Source: Nitrososphaerota archaeon
Lineage (GTDB): Archaea; Thermoproteota; Nitrososphaeria; Nitrososphaerales; Nitrosopumilaceae
NCBI GenBank assembly: GCA_028866895.1
Contig: JAGWHF010000006.1
Location: 109,977 to 173,976 of the forward strand
Direction of reading: 5' to 3'
DNA length: 64,000 nt
Positions within the stretch are counted from its first letter, which is position 1. Each line of letters opens with the position of its first letter. The notes under the pieces are model-generated. The model searched no databases. It worked only from the letters and a program-made list of their open reading frames with translations, and was not told where the DNA came from. The position numbers and the translations under genes are program-made. Of this stretch, positions 1 through 7,847 are shown piece by piece.

Positions 1-37
1 CCGATTATCATAGTCATCCTTTTTGGCGCTGGCATAG

Positions 38-2806
38 TTGGTGCGATGGTATACGAGCGATCTAGAACAAGAGAACCCCAGGAATCAGAGTCATCCGCAT
101 CCCCAAGCTGATCTAGATACCAAGTTTCGCAATCTCGGTTTTGAACGCCTCACCGAGATCCAGAAGAGGGCAGTCCCGGTCATTTACCAGAAGAAAGACT
201 CGCTTGTGATAGCTCCCACGGGCTCGGGCAAGACCGAGACTGCGGTGGTGCCGATTTTTGACAGGGTTGCAGGGTCGAAGAGGGCGGGGAAGATAAAGGT
301 GCTGTACGTGACGCCGCTAAGGGCGCTCAACCGAGACGTCTTCCGTAGGATAATCAGGTACGCCGAGGGGGAGGGCCTATCCATCCAGGTAAGGCACGGG
401 GACACGCCGCAGTCGGTAAGAAAGAAGATTGCGGCAGAGCCCCCTGACGTGCTGATAACCACGCCGGAGACGATAATAATACTTCTCACGCAGCCTGTCA
501 TGCTTTCGGCGCTTGACGAGCTAGAGTGGATCGTAATTGACGAGGTACACGAGATGCTTGGCAACGAGCGGGGGGCCCAGCTTGCGCTCAGCCTTGAGAG
601 GTTGCAGGCAAACACCAGGTTCCAGACCACAAGGGTGGGGCTCTCGGCCACTGTGGGCAACACGGCGGAGGCTGCCAAGTTCGTGGTGGGCACCAAGCGC
701 AAGTGCAGGATAATTGAGGACCGCTCGATAAGGAAATACGACGTGGAGGTAAGGTACATTGACGGTACCATAACGGATGTCGTGGATCATGTCTCGGAGT
801 ACGTCTCAAAAAACTATCCGGGCTCGCCGGTGCTTCTCTTTACAAACACGAGGGGGGAGTCGGAGTACATCGCCTCCCTCCTAAGGGAGAGGTCGCCGCT
901 CAGGATAGACATGCACCACGGATCGCTCTCGCAGCAGGTGAGGGAGGAGACGGAGGAGACGCTCAGGTCGGGAATTCCCGGCATCGTGGTCTGCACGTCC
1001 TCGCTTGAGCTCGGGCTTGACATAGGCTCGGTCGAGCTTGTCATACATTACGGGTCGCCGCGCCAGGTATCGAAGCTTGTGCAGAGGATTGGAAGGTCCA
1101 AGCATACGAGGGGGGAGTCGGCCAAGGGGCTCATAGTTACGAACAACGCGGACGACGAGTTTGAGGCTCGGGCGATACTTGAGCGCGTCAGGGAAAAGTC
1201 GATGGAGGACCAGATAGTGCACGACGGGGCGCTTGACGTGCTTGCGCACCACCTGGTGGGCATGACGATGCAGCTTGGGAAAGTCACGGTCGAGTCCGCG
1301 CTTGTGATGATAAACCGGGCGTACCCCTTCCGGGAGACCACCCTTGGGGACCTTGTGGGGGTGCTTGAGATCCTCCACAACGGGTCCATCGTCTTCTTTG
1401 ACAGGGACGAGATGTCCTTTAGGAAGGGGGGCCGCTCGTTTAGGTACCACTTTGAGAACCTTTCAACAATACCAGACATACTGAAGTTCAAGGTGTTTGA
1501 CACTGTATCAAAGAAGGTGATAGGAAGCCTTGACCAGAGGTTTGTGGGGGATTATGGGGACGCGGGAAACGTCTTCGTGCTGCGCGGGGTGCAGTGGCGC
1601 ATACTCAACGTGGACGACAGCTCGCTGAAGATAAACGTGGAGCCGGTCCAGTCGGCAGGCATCAATGTACCGTACTGGGAGGGAGAGAACATCCCTGTAG
1701 ACTATAGGACTGCAAAAAAGGTGGGGCTGTTCAGGACAAGGACCGTCCAGGAGAGGCTCACAAACAGGGTGCTTGAGGGGCTTGGAGGGCTTGCGGTCCC
1801 CGACGAGAAGACCATCGTTGTGGAATCGCAGCGCGCAAGAAACACCGTCGTGATGCACGCATGCTTTGGGACGAGGATAAACGCGACTCTCTCGACGCTG
1901 CTTTCCGCCATGCTTTCAGCAAAGAGCGGCTACCTTGTGGACTCGAGGTCTGACGCCTACAGGATAATGGTGTCGTCCAACGGAAGGGTGGGGCAGGAGG
2001 CGGTGGCCTCGGTGCTTTCCGACGAGTACGACCTGGGGTCGATAGTCTCGGCGTCGCTTGCGGGCACGCACAACGTGAACTGGAGGACGTGGTGCGTTGC
2101 AAAAAAGTTCGGCATCGTGGGGCGGGAGGCTGTGTACGACAGGAAGGCTGCAAGGTTCCTCCATGACAGGTACTCCCGCACGCCGCTTGGGCGCGAGGCG
2201 CTGCGGGAGCTGTATCATGACAAGTACGACATAGGGGGGGCAGCAGGGGTGCTCGTGAGGATCCGGAACGGGGAGGTGCCGCTTCGGTGGTTCGAGGTGG
2301 ACGGGTTTTCAAGGCTTGCGGAGCCGATACTTGACCATACCACGAAATACTACTCGTCGCCTGCAAGCCTTGACAAGGGGGTGCTCGACCTGGTAAAGGC
2401 AAGGCTTGGCAAGACAAAGCACAGGCTTGTCTGCATGAGGTGCGGCGGGTGGGAGAAGGTGGTGGAGACTTGCGAGGTGGCGGGTGTCCTATCGTGCCCT
2501 CACTGCAGGTCAAGGCAGGTCTCGGCTACGTTCTACTCGGATTACGACCTTCCAAAGATAGTGCAGAAGAAGGCGGCGGGAAAAAAGATCACGGCAGAGG
2601 AGAACCACAAGTTCAACAGGGCGTGGAAGGTATCGTCGCTCATCGAGAACTTTGGGAGGACGGCGCTTGTCGTTCTCTCGGGGTACGGCGTGGGGGCGGA
2701 CACGGGGGCAAGGATACTGCGGAACATGGTGGGCGAGGAGGAGATGTACCGCCAGATATACGAGGCTGAGAGGCAGTACGTCACGACGCGCGGTTTCTGG
2801 GACTAG
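38..2806 (+). CDS. lhr: Lhr-type superfamily 2 DNA/RNA helicase
   Basis: A 922-residue ATP-dependent helicase of the large-helicase-related family, acting on nucleic acids in the cytoplasm. Visible motifs in order: motif I APTGSGKTE (about residue 60), motif II IDEVHE (about 166, a DEVH box), motif III LSATVGN (about 203), and motif VI QRIGRSKHTRG (about 350), followed by the long Lhr-specific C-terminal region. A Cys4 zinc-binding knuckle (MRCGG...CPHCRS) lies near residues 800-830. The length fits archaeal Lhr proteins of 850-950 residues. The reading frame opens at a TTG at 38 with a GTG right after; an upstream in-frame stop lies at 11-13, so the true start is within about 25 codons. It is followed on the same strand by the CDGSH gene. 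Confidence 0.93.
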   Translation: MVRWYTSDLEQENPRNQSHPHPQADLDTKFRNLGFERLTEIQKRAVPVIYQKKDSLVIAPTGSGKTETAVVPIFDRVAGSKRAGKIKVLYVTPLRALNRDVFRRIIRYAEGEGLSIQVRHGDTPQSVRKKIAAEPPDVLITTPETIIILLTQPVMLSALDELEWIVIDEVHEMLGNERGAQLALSLERLQANTRFQTTRVGLSATVGNTAEAAKFVVGTKRKCRIIEDRSIRKYDVEVRYIDGTITDVVDHVSEYVSKNYPGSPVLLFTNTRGESEYIASLLRERSPLRIDMHHGSLSQQVREETEETLRSGIPGIVVCTSSLELGLDIGSVELVIHYGSPRQVSKLVQRIGRSKHTRGESAKGLIVTNNADDEFEARAILERVREKSMEDQIVHDGALDVLAHHLVGMTMQLGKVTVESALVMINRAYPFRETTLGDLVGVLEILHNGSIVFFDRDEMSFRKGGRSFRYHFENLSTIPDILKFKVFDTVSKKVIGSLDQRFVGDYGDAGNVFVLRGVQWRILNVDDSSLKINVEPVQSAGINVPYWEGENIPVDYRTAKKVGLFRTRTVQERLTNRVLEGLGGLAVPDEKTIVVESQRARNTVVMHACFGTRINATLSTLLSAMLSAKSGYLVDSRSDAYRIMVSSNGRVGQEAVASVLSDEYDLGSIVSASLAGTHNVNWRTWCVAKKFGIVGREAVYDRKAARFLHDRYSRTPLGREALRELYHDKYDIGGAAGVLVRIRNGEVPLRWFEVDGFSRLAEPILDHTTKYYSSPASLDKGVLDLVKARLGKTKHRLVCMRCGGWEKVVETCEVAGVLSCPHCRSRQVSATFYSDYDLPKIVQKKAAGKKITAEENHKFNRAWKVSSLIENFGRTALVVLSGYGVGADTGARILRNMVGEEEMYRQIYEAERQYVTTRGFWD

Positions 2807-2837
2807 GCTTAATTACAAGAATGTGCACTTGTGTTCC

Positions 2838-3041
2838 ATGGCGCGATACGTAAGGAAGGACGCGACAGGCCCAATGGAGGTAAAGGTGGGCGGCGAGTCG
2901 AGGTGGATCTGCATGTGCGGCCTGAGCAAAAACCAGCCGTACTGCGACGGCTCGCACAAAAAGACCGCGGGCGAGGAGGAAGGCAAGATCTACTTTTACC
3001 AAAAGGACGGTACGCGGAAGGAAGTCCAGTCCTTTGAGTAA
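2838..3041 (+). CDS. CDGSH iron-sulfur domain protein
   Basis: A 67-residue protein that binds a redox-active 2Fe-2S cluster through three cysteines and one histidine. The diagnostic pattern is visible: C25-M-C27, then PYCDGSH with C36 and H40. A single CDGSH motif in a very small protein fits the microbial mitoNEET-like families. It starts at an ATG 31 nt after the helicase stop on the same strand, so it may share a transcript; a longer reading frame exists upstream but overlaps the helicase in another frame and is not needed. The cellular partner is unknown. Confidence 0.9.
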   Translation: MARYVRKDATGPMEVKVGGESRWICMCGLSKNQPYCDGSHKKTAGEEEGKIYFYQKDGTRKEVQSFE

Positions 3042-3110
3042 GTCCTGGGTTCAAAGAGGCGTGGTAGCGGTAAAGGCAAGAGCATGAATTTTGGTCCGTG
3101 TTGTTCCCCC

Positions 3111-3128
3111 GTTAAATTTGAATTTAAC
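3111..3128. repeat. Cassette-boundary palindrome, copy A
   Basis: GTTAAATTTGAATTTAAC: two 8-bp arms that are perfect inverted repeats around a TG centre. It lies between the convergent ends of the CDGSH gene and the Doc-type pair and is followed by ATAATCAAAT, as in copy C at 4586. See the related copies at 3927, 4586, 5911, 6949, 49846 and 51319. Confidence 0.75.
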
Positions 3129-3174
3129 ATAATCAAATGCTTTGTTGGCTAATTCTAAGATTTGTTCTGTCTTG

Positions 3175-3369
3175 CTAGGTTTTATGTCCTGCGCCCATCA
3201 AGTGCATTACGTACTTTCTTCCGTCCGAGATGGAGCCGCTGGCAATCTTTTCATCATAAGTCTTGAGCATTTCAAGGTCCTCTTTAATCTCAGCGATGGA
3301 TCTCTCTGAAACCTTTTCGAGTCTTTTCTTGTCTATCTGTCTTACGGTAAACGCCATCTCTACCTTCAC
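3175..3369 (-). CDS. Small protein coupled to Doc-like toxin (possible antitoxin)
   Basis: A 64-residue charged protein with a predicted helical centre (KKRLEKVSERSIAEIKEDLE). I do not recognise the family. Its GTG start shares one base with the stop codon of the Doc-like gene, so the two are translationally coupled; an ATG four codons later is an alternative start. The position suggests an antitoxin or modulator, but it follows the toxin, whereas Phd normally precedes Doc, and it lacks an obvious Phd DNA-binding segment. The function is inferred from context only. Confidence 0.65.
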   Translation of the reverse strand: MKVEMAFTVRQIDKKRLEKVSERSIAEIKEDLEMLKTYDEKIASGSISDGRKYVMHLMGAGHKT

Positions 3370-3773
3370 TATGTTTCGTAAACTATATTATCTTTTATCC
3401 AATCCCTCAGCTCTTTCTCATCAATCAATTCGTGGAGTATCCTCAAGCATGTAAGATAGCCTTCTCCCTTGCGAATCCTCAAAAATAAACCGTTGTAATT
3501 GAGAAACATGTGCGTAGTCAGAAGAGCCGTCCTCTTGTTGCCGCCAACAAAGTAGTGGCCCTTTACAAAATTCCAAAACAAGTACGCGGCTTTCGCTATG
3601 ACGGCGTCATGGTATTCTAGATCTTCGTGCAAGTCATGGACACTATCAAGCAGAAAATCAACACCACCCTCATACAAGTAAGGTAGCTCCTCGGGAAGTA
3701 GGTCAAGAGATTGCCTTAGGTTTTCAACTACATCTTTATCAAAATAATAAATGTCCAACGATCTTCTCTGCAT
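3369..3773 (-). CDS. Fic/Doc-family toxin (Doc-like)
   Basis: A 134-residue Fic-fold protein. The catalytic loop reads HYFVGGNKRTA (about residues 73-83), the Doc-type variant HxFx(3)NKR rather than the HPFxxGNGR of AMPylating Fic proteins. Doc enzymes transfer phosphate to EF-Tu and halt translation; whether this homologue does so is inferred. The size matches Doc (about 126 residues). Divergently placed from the DUF4258/YgiT cassette, with repeat copy B in the shared upstream region, and overlapping by one base with a small downstream gene. Confidence 0.88.
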   Translation of the reverse strand: MQRRSLDIYYFDKDVVENLRQSLDLLPEELPYLYEGGVDFLLDSVHDLHEDLEYHDAVIAKAAYLFWNFVKGHYFVGGNKRTALLTTHMFLNYNGLFLRIRKGEGYLTCLRILHELIDEKELRDWIKDNIVYET

Positions 3774-3908
3774 CTTTAGAATATTAAGTTCGACGATGAT
3801 TCGTTCATGATGTATCAGTATTCGATCTGGTAACAGACGGGCTTTTTAATGGCTGGATTCAGTTCCGAACCATCCGAGGATCAAAAGCGAGACAAAGTTA
3901 CCATGTTT

Positions 3909-3944
3909 AACCAAGGTTTTCCCTCGGTTAAATTTGAATTTCAC
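3909..3944. repeat. Cassette-boundary repeat, copy B
   Basis: The core at 3927-3944 is GTTAAATTTGAATTTCAC; it is preceded by AACCAAGGTTTTCCCTC, which is nearly identical upstream of copy D (5893) and, inverted, at copy F (49864). It lies between the divergent starts of the Doc-like gene and the DUF4258 gene. Confidence 0.75.
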
Positions 3945-3991
3945 GTAAGCGGATGAGGTATCCTATTCTCAACAAAAATAATCAAGCCAAC

Positions 3992-4320
3992 ATGGTAGAC
4001 AAGAAGTACTTGGATACCTACGAATCAAAAATAAGATCCCTTCTAGGGATTCATGTGAAAGTAACGGAGCACGCAAGGAATGCGATAAGAGATGATGGGT
4101 ATGAAATGGACGACATCCTGAAGTCCATAATAATTTCAAAATAATAGAGCGGTATGATGACGCAAGACCGTTTCCAGCATGTCTCCTTTTATGCAAGATA
4201 AGGGGAAAAGCGATTCACGTAGTATGCGGTCTTCCTGAGCACGCAGATATGCTAATAATTGTCACTGCGTATATTCCATCAGACAAAAATTGGTCAAACT
4301 ACGCCACAAGGAGGAAATGA
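3992..4320 (+). pseudogene. DUF4258 toxin-like gene with frameshift at an A-run
   Basis: The 5-prime part (ATG at 3992, beginning MVDKKYLDTYE) runs through a DUF4258-type KVTEHARNAI segment to a TAA at about 4142. After slipping one base back in the CAAAATAA run the frame continues as IIERYDDARPFPACLL...KAIHVVCGL...WSNYATRRK to a TGA at 4318, completing a normal DUF4258 domain of about 108 residues. DUF4258 proteins are commonly paired with YgiT-type zinc-finger antitoxins, exactly the neighbour here, and the terminal TGA overlaps the YgiT ATG. Either a sequencing indel, a real inactivating mutation, or less likely a programmed -1 shift. Confidence 0.8.
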
Positions 4321-4562
4321 AACTGGGAATCTGCCCTATTTGTGGAGGTGCCACCAAGGAAGGCCTGGTTGATATAACAGAATCAGTCAAAGGGAAGATA
4401 GTGCTGATTAGGGATGTTAAGGCGGAAGTTTGTTCACAATGCGGCGAACGAATCTACTCTTCCTCGGAGATAAAAAAAGTGGAAGCTTTGCTTAAGAAGG
4501 TAAAAGAAGGCACCATAAAACCAAAAGAGACCAAGAAGGCTGAAGTCTATCTGGTTTCCTGA
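4317..4562 (+). CDS. YgiT-type zinc-finger antitoxin (MqsA N-domain-like)
   Basis: About 81 residues from the ATG at 4317. The zinc site is visible as CPICGG and CSQCGE, the two CxxC knuckles of the YgiT/MqsA N-terminal domain; the C-terminal part is lysine-rich and helical (KKVEALLKKVKEG). The start was chosen because this ATG overlaps the stop of the DUF4258 frame (ATGA), giving translational coupling; the frame can be extended 9 codons upstream but then overlaps the partner. Inferred role: antitoxin and autorepressor for the DUF4258 protein. There is no separate HTH domain, unlike full MqsA. Confidence 0.85.
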   Translation: MKLGICPICGGATKEGLVDITESVKGKIVLIRDVKAEVCSQCGERIYSSSEIKKVEALLKKVKEGTIKPKETKKAEVYLVS

Positions 4563-4585
4563 CGCATGAAGACCCGTTTGATATT

Positions 4586-4603
4586 ATTAAATTTGAATTT
4601 AAC
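4586..4603. repeat. Cassette-boundary palindrome, copy C
   Basis: ATTAAATTTGAATTTAAC followed by ATAATCAAAT, matching copy A. It sits between the convergent ends of the YgiT gene and the HEPN gene. The remaining sequence up to 4788 shows no gene. Confidence 0.75.
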
Positions 4604-4788
4604 ATAATCAAATTTTAAACAAATAATACAATCTCTGATCATGGTTCCAATACCATAAACTTTTGGTGCCAAGATCCCATCTTGTTATCGGAAATTCATG
4701 ATGTCATACATCTGAGGATTGGTAGCCCGTCTGTTCATGTATTTGAAGAGAACGGGAGGTTATATGGATGAATTCCGGTTCGCCTAGA

Positions 4789-5181
4789 TCAGTCAGGTTT
4801 TAGTTTCGATTTTACCGTATTTAAAATACGTTCAGCCCACTTGACGGCGTTTTCCGCATCCTTTTGACTCATCAGTGTGGGCTGATATTCTGATTCGTTC
4901 TTCATTCCGAGCAGGGTGCTAAATTGCCTGCTGATGACCTCGTGTTCGCCTTGTGTTAGTGTGCCTTTGAGCAATGACAGTACGTCGCTGTGTTCCCCGG
5001 ATGAACGCTTTCCAATATATGCCGTGGTTAGCCCATCCAGTGCGTTGATGGCACTGTGAACAGAGCTCATTACCGCATTATCATATGCACCTTTTTGCAA
5101 GCCTACTCTTGCCATCATCAGCGAATTCTCAGCCTTCTGAACATAACCAACAGCTTTCCTAGGATCCAGTTTTCTTGTCAT
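4789..5181 (-). CDS. HEPN-domain protein (toxin of HEPN/MNT pair)
   Basis: A 130-residue all-helical protein of the HEPN type, the ribonuclease-like half of HEPN/MNT toxin-antitoxin modules. Typical features are the N-terminal AENSLMMARVGLQKGAYD helix pair and the VHSAINALDGL segment, with a GEHSDVL segment following. The canonical R-x4-6-H dyad is not obvious, so RNase activity is uncertain. Its start overlaps the stop of the upstream nucleotidyltransferase gene (ATGA), so both are co-translated. A decayed relative sharing ESEYQPTLM and QFxxLxxMKN lies at 57251-57546. Confidence 0.85.
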   Translation of the reverse strand: MTRKLDPRKAVGYVQKAENSLMMARVGLQKGAYDNAVMSSVHSAINALDGLTTAYIGKRSSGEHSDVLSLLKGTLTQGEHEVISRQFSTLLGMKNESEYQPTLMSQKDAENAVKWAERILNTVKSKLKPD

Positions 5182-5783
5182 TTTATTATCTCCTTTAGAT
5201 CTGTGCCAGCCACCATGATGTGACTCCCGAGTATTGATTTGACGAGATCGCTTTGTTTTCTATCGATAAATTCCTTTTTTGAAAAAACTATCGGTGCCAA
5301 CTTGCCATGAAATATTTCTGAAACCTGCGTAATTGCATTACCTACTACTGAATAGGCAAGATCTTTATCGTTTGATATCACTACCAGGTCAATATCGCTG
5401 TCATCCCTTTCCTTTCCTGCAGCGACGCTTCCAAAAATCGCCGCCGAGATGATCTTTTTTCTAGAAAGGGTTTCCTTTAGCAACGTTACCAATGCTTGAC
5501 GAGTTCTACTTTCCGTGCTAAAAATCGGGCTTAGAACATTAGCAAGAATGTAGCTTTTCTCATTAAGCGATATCTGGTATGCCTTGCCAACAGGTTGGAC
5601 CTTTACTACGCCAAACTTCTCAAGCTTGTCTATTGTCTGGTTGGCTTCGGTATGGGAGACATTCGCAGTTTCCGCCAACCGCCGTACCGTGAATACCATT
5701 CCTTTGTACTTGAAGAGGGTGCGCAGTATGCGAACTGACGCTCTGCTACCCAACAATTGTTCGAGATAAGAGTTTAACCTCAT
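5178..5783 (-). CDS. Winged-helix plus minimal nucleotidyltransferase (MNT antitoxin)
   Basis: 201 residues: an N-terminal winged helix-turn-helix (about 1-80, RRLAETANVSHTEANQTIDKLEKFG) and a C-terminal minimal nucleotidyltransferase (about 105-200) with the signature GSVAAGKERDDSDIDLVV, i.e. GS-x(n)-DxD. Known MNT antitoxins neutralise HEPN toxins by complex formation or AMPylation. The fused DNA-binding domain suggests it also represses the operon, and a perfect 18-bp palindrome lies just upstream of its start. Confidence 0.9.
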   Translation of the reverse strand: MRLNSYLEQLLGSRASVRILRTLFKYKGMVFTVRRLAETANVSHTEANQTIDKLEKFGVVKVQPVGKAYQISLNEKSYILANVLSPIFSTESRTRQALVTLLKETLSRKKIISAAIFGSVAAGKERDDSDIDLVVISNDKDLAYSVVGNAITQVSEIFHGKLAPIVFSKKEFIDRKQSDLVKSILGSHIMVAGTDLKEIIK

Positions 5784-5808
5784 GATATTTCCCTCACATG
5801 GAATTTAA

Positions 5809-5840
5809 TTCTTCCATATGGAAGAAAATTCTTCCATATA
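5809..5840. promoter_or_regulatory. Operator-like palindrome upstream of HEPN/MNT operon
   Basis: TTCTTCCATATGGAAGAA (5809-5826) is a perfect palindrome, and its half-site ATTCTTCCATAT recurs at 5829-5840. It lies 26 bp upstream of the MNT start and is the likely binding site for that protein's winged helix. Confidence 0.7.
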
Positions 5841-5874
5841 AGCATTAGGATGTGAAGGGCATTCTTATGACCCA

Positions 5875-5928
5875 AAGGCACACAAAATTTTTAATCAAGG
5901 TTTTCCCTCGGGTAAATTTGAATTTCAT
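5875..5928. repeat. Cassette-boundary repeat, copy D
   Basis: The core at 5911-5928 is GGTAAATTTGAATTTCAT, preceded by AAAGGCACACAAAATTT and TTAATCAAGGTTTTCCCTC. This whole block of about 50 bp is matched in inverted orientation by copy F at 49846-49900. It lies between the divergent MNT and Fic genes. Confidence 0.8.
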
Positions 5929-6012
5929 GTAAATTATTGCCTCACACCGGAAAAAATACGGGTTTGTGTACTTGTATAATTAGTTATACCTACAATTTAT
6001 GTAAATTTGATA

Positions 6013-6022
6013 TTTTTATAAA
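6013..6022 (+). promoter_or_regulatory. TATA box of fic gene
   Basis: TTTTTATAAA at -31 to -22 from the ATG at 6044, the spacing of a leaderless archaeal transcript. Confidence 0.6.
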
Positions 6023-6043
6023 TATGTAGATATAACTAGTTTC

Positions 6044-6928
6044 ATGGTGTCCGTAGGTAAGAAGAAAGTAAAGGGGAGGACCTACTACTATCTGGAGCAG
6101 AGCTACAGGAAAGGAAAGAAGATTAAGAAAAAGTCAATCTATCTAGGCAGCAAGATCCCGAGGAACATCGGGGAGATCAGGAAGAGATTCTTAGACGACA
6201 TCTCTAGAAAGACGTGGCAGGCAGATGTGGAGAGGATCAGGAAGAACTATTCGAAGAACCAGAGGACCATGCCTAGGTCCATCAGGAAGAAGGGATTGGA
6301 AACGTTTGTAATCAATTTCACCTATGACACTCAGAAGATCGAGGGTTCCACGCTTACACGAAAGGAGACCGCGGATCTGCTTGAGAGAGGTATCACTCCA
6401 AAGAACAAGCCAATGACGGATGTACAGGAGGCCGAGGCTCACCGGGACCTTTTCTTCGAGATCCTTGAATCCAAAAGAGATCTTTCATTGCGTGAAATCC
6501 AGGATTGGCACTGGAAACTATTCAACAAGACAAAAAAAGACATGGCTGGAAAAATCAGGAATTATCAAAATGCAATAAGAGGAAGCAAAATTCTACCTCC
6601 ATCTCCGGTAGAAGTCTTCCCAATGCTGACAGAGTTCTTTGATTGGTACAACAAGAAAAAAAATAAATTGCATCCGGTTGATCTTGCGGCAATGGCACAT
6701 CTGAAATTTGTTACGATACACCCTTTTGGTGACGGGAACGGAAGAGTATCGAGGCTGATCATGAACTTTATACTCAACAAGAAAATGCATCCAATGCTTG
6801 ACATCCCATACGAGGGAAGGAACAGTTACTACAACGCCCTTGAGAGGTCACAGGTAAAAAACGAAGAAAGAATATTTCTCCAATGGTTCATCAGGAGATA
6901 CATCAAGGAATACAGGAGATACCTCTAG
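6044..6928 (+). CDS. Fic-domain adenylyltransferase, class II
   Basis: 294 residues. The Fic active-site loop HPFGDGNGRVSR (about 229-240) is complete, including the catalytic His and the phosphate-binding Asp/Gly/Asn/Arg. An inhibitory-helix motif of the S/T-x3-E-G type is visible at TQKIEG (about 96-102), placing it among class II Fic proteins whose N-terminal helix occludes ATP. The lysine-rich N-terminus (about 1-45) resembles the KGRTYYYLEQSYRKGKK segment seen in archaeal Fic proteins. It would AMPylate protein targets. Flanked by repeat copies D and E, and expressed from its own TATA box. Confidence 0.93.
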   Translation: MVSVGKKKVKGRTYYYLEQSYRKGKKIKKKSIYLGSKIPRNIGEIRKRFLDDISRKTWQADVERIRKNYSKNQRTMPRSIRKKGLETFVINFTYDTQKIEGSTLTRKETADLLERGITPKNKPMTDVQEAEAHRDLFFEILESKRDLSLREIQDWHWKLFNKTKKDMAGKIRNYQNAIRGSKILPPSPVEVFPMLTEFFDWYNKKKNKLHPVDLAAMAHLKFVTIHPFGDGNGRVSRLIMNFILNKKMHPMLDIPYEGRNSYYNALERSQVKNEERIFLQWFIRRYIKEYRRYL

Positions 6929-6948
6929 TAGGTATTTGCCTGTTCTCT

Positions 6949-6966
6949 GTTAAATTTGAATTGCAC
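6949..6966. repeat. Cassette-boundary palindrome, copy E
   Basis: GTTAAATTTGAATTGCAC, 21 bp after the fic stop; the last copy of the 3.1-7.0 kb array. The core matches copies A-D in 15 or more positions but the flanks have diverged. Confidence 0.65.
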
Positions 6967-6988
6967 CTCCTTTCACGTCATGAAGGTG

Positions 6989-7008
6989 CCATTCCTACAG
7001 CTGGGAAC
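6989..7008. repeat. Short repeat GCCATTCCTACMGCTGGGAA, copy 1
   Basis: CCATTCCTACAGCTGGGAAC here recurs as CCATTCCTACCGCTGGGAAT at 8170-8189 in the same orientation. The outer bases ATTCC/GGAAT form an inverted repeat. It lies upstream of the membrane protein at 7049. Confidence 0.45.
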
Positions 7009-7048
7009 GGTAGTTACCCAATTAAATGGAAGGCCTCGTAGATACCGC

Positions 7049-7459
7049 ATGAGACGTTCTGTGCAGCAGTTCATACTGATTGCGACCGCGCTTGTGCTTG
7101 CAAACAGCGGGCTTTACTTTTACAACGCATACTCGCAGATGCAGGAATCGACTGATGCAGGCAGCCAGATCCAGACCATGCTGTTTACGACTGCCGCGAT
7201 ATCCTACCTGCCGCTTGGCGTGTGGATGGTAAAGAACAAGCTGCACAGCAGGGCCCCATACGTGATTGCAAGCCTCATATCGGCCGCGCTGATAGGGCTC
7301 TATGTTGCCTCTAGGATGGTATCCCTACCGGTGGTGGGGGTCCAGGACGACGTGGGAGCAATCGACATACTCTGCAAGGTTACCCAGGGCGCAATAGTGG
7401 TGGTATCGCTCCTGCTCCTGAGGAACTGGCACAGGGAGAAGATTGCGATAACGGAATAA
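7049..7459 (+). CDS. Four-helix membrane protein of unknown function
   Basis: 136 residues from the ATG at 7049 (MRRSVQQFILIATALVL). Four hydrophobic segments are visible at about residues 6-25, 43-62, 72-90 and 108-126. I do not recognise a family. The start was chosen because the upstream extension (from 6956) crosses repeat copy E and has no membrane-protein character. It converges on the ArsR-type regulator gene. Confidence 0.7.
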   Translation: MRRSVQQFILIATALVLANSGLYFYNAYSQMQESTDAGSQIQTMLFTTAAISYLPLGVWMVKNKLHSRAPYVIASLISAALIGLYVASRMVSLPVVGVQDDVGAIDILCKVTQGAIVVVSLLLLRNWHREKIAITE

Positions 7460-7504
7460 GCCTCTACAGGAAAAGTCGGGCGATCTTCCTGCCGGTTGAA
7501 GAAA

Positions 7505-7843
7505 CTACTCGGAGAACTTTTCCCACAGCCTCTGAATCTTCCTGTCCATCGTGACCTTTTCCAGCTTGCAGTAGACCTGGCCGTCCTTGAACTTGACGTC
7601 GATTCCGGAGACCAGGCTCTTGTAGTAGCTCTCGTCGAGGCCCTCGAGCGTGCGGACAACCTTCGTCTTTTTGACAAGATCAAGCGTCTCGAGGTTCTTT
7701 ATCTTCCTGTAGGTGGTCGAGGTGGGGATGGCAAGCCTGTCCGAGATCTGCTGCGCGTTGAGCTCGTTGTTTGTAAGAATCGATAGTATCTTCCGGCTGT
7801 ACTCGTCTGCAAGCACGGAGAGGATCTCGTCGTCGCCAGCCAT
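7505..7843 (-). CDS. ArsR-like winged-helix transcriptional regulator
   Basis: 112 residues with an ArsR-type winged helix in the first 75: EILSVLADEYSRKILSIL, recognition region NAQQISDRLAIPTSTTYRKI, wing VKKTKVVRTLEG. No metal-binding cysteines are present, so it is a helix-turn-helix of the ArsR fold rather than a metalloregulator. The C-terminal 35 residues (KFKDGQVYCKLEKVTMDRKIQRLWEKF) may dimerise. It follows the membrane-protein gene at 7848-8120 by 4 bp, a two-gene unit repeatedly seen in archaea. Confidence 0.85.
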   Translation of the reverse strand: MAGDDEILSVLADEYSRKILSILTNNELNAQQISDRLAIPTSTTYRKIKNLETLDLVKKTKVVRTLEGLDESYYKSLVSGIDVKFKDGQVYCKLEKVTMDRKIQRLWEKFSE

Positions 7844-7847
7844 CTTT

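Noticed and set aside
1758..2513. Long minus-strand frame opposite the helicase gene
   Set aside because: Shadow of a GC-rich coding region; Ser/Arg/Pro-rich and without motif, while the helicase frame is certain.
4138..4145. Programmed -1 frameshift site in the DUF4258 gene
   Set aside because: The slippery sequence is weak (C-AAAA-T) with no evident downstream structure, and similar homopolymer breaks in other toxin genes argue for error or mutation.
3111..6966. Classical integron attC sites or an integrase here
   Set aside because: No integrase gene is visible in the window and the 18-bp repeats lack the long attC stem, so the cassette idea is reported only as a finding on boundaries.
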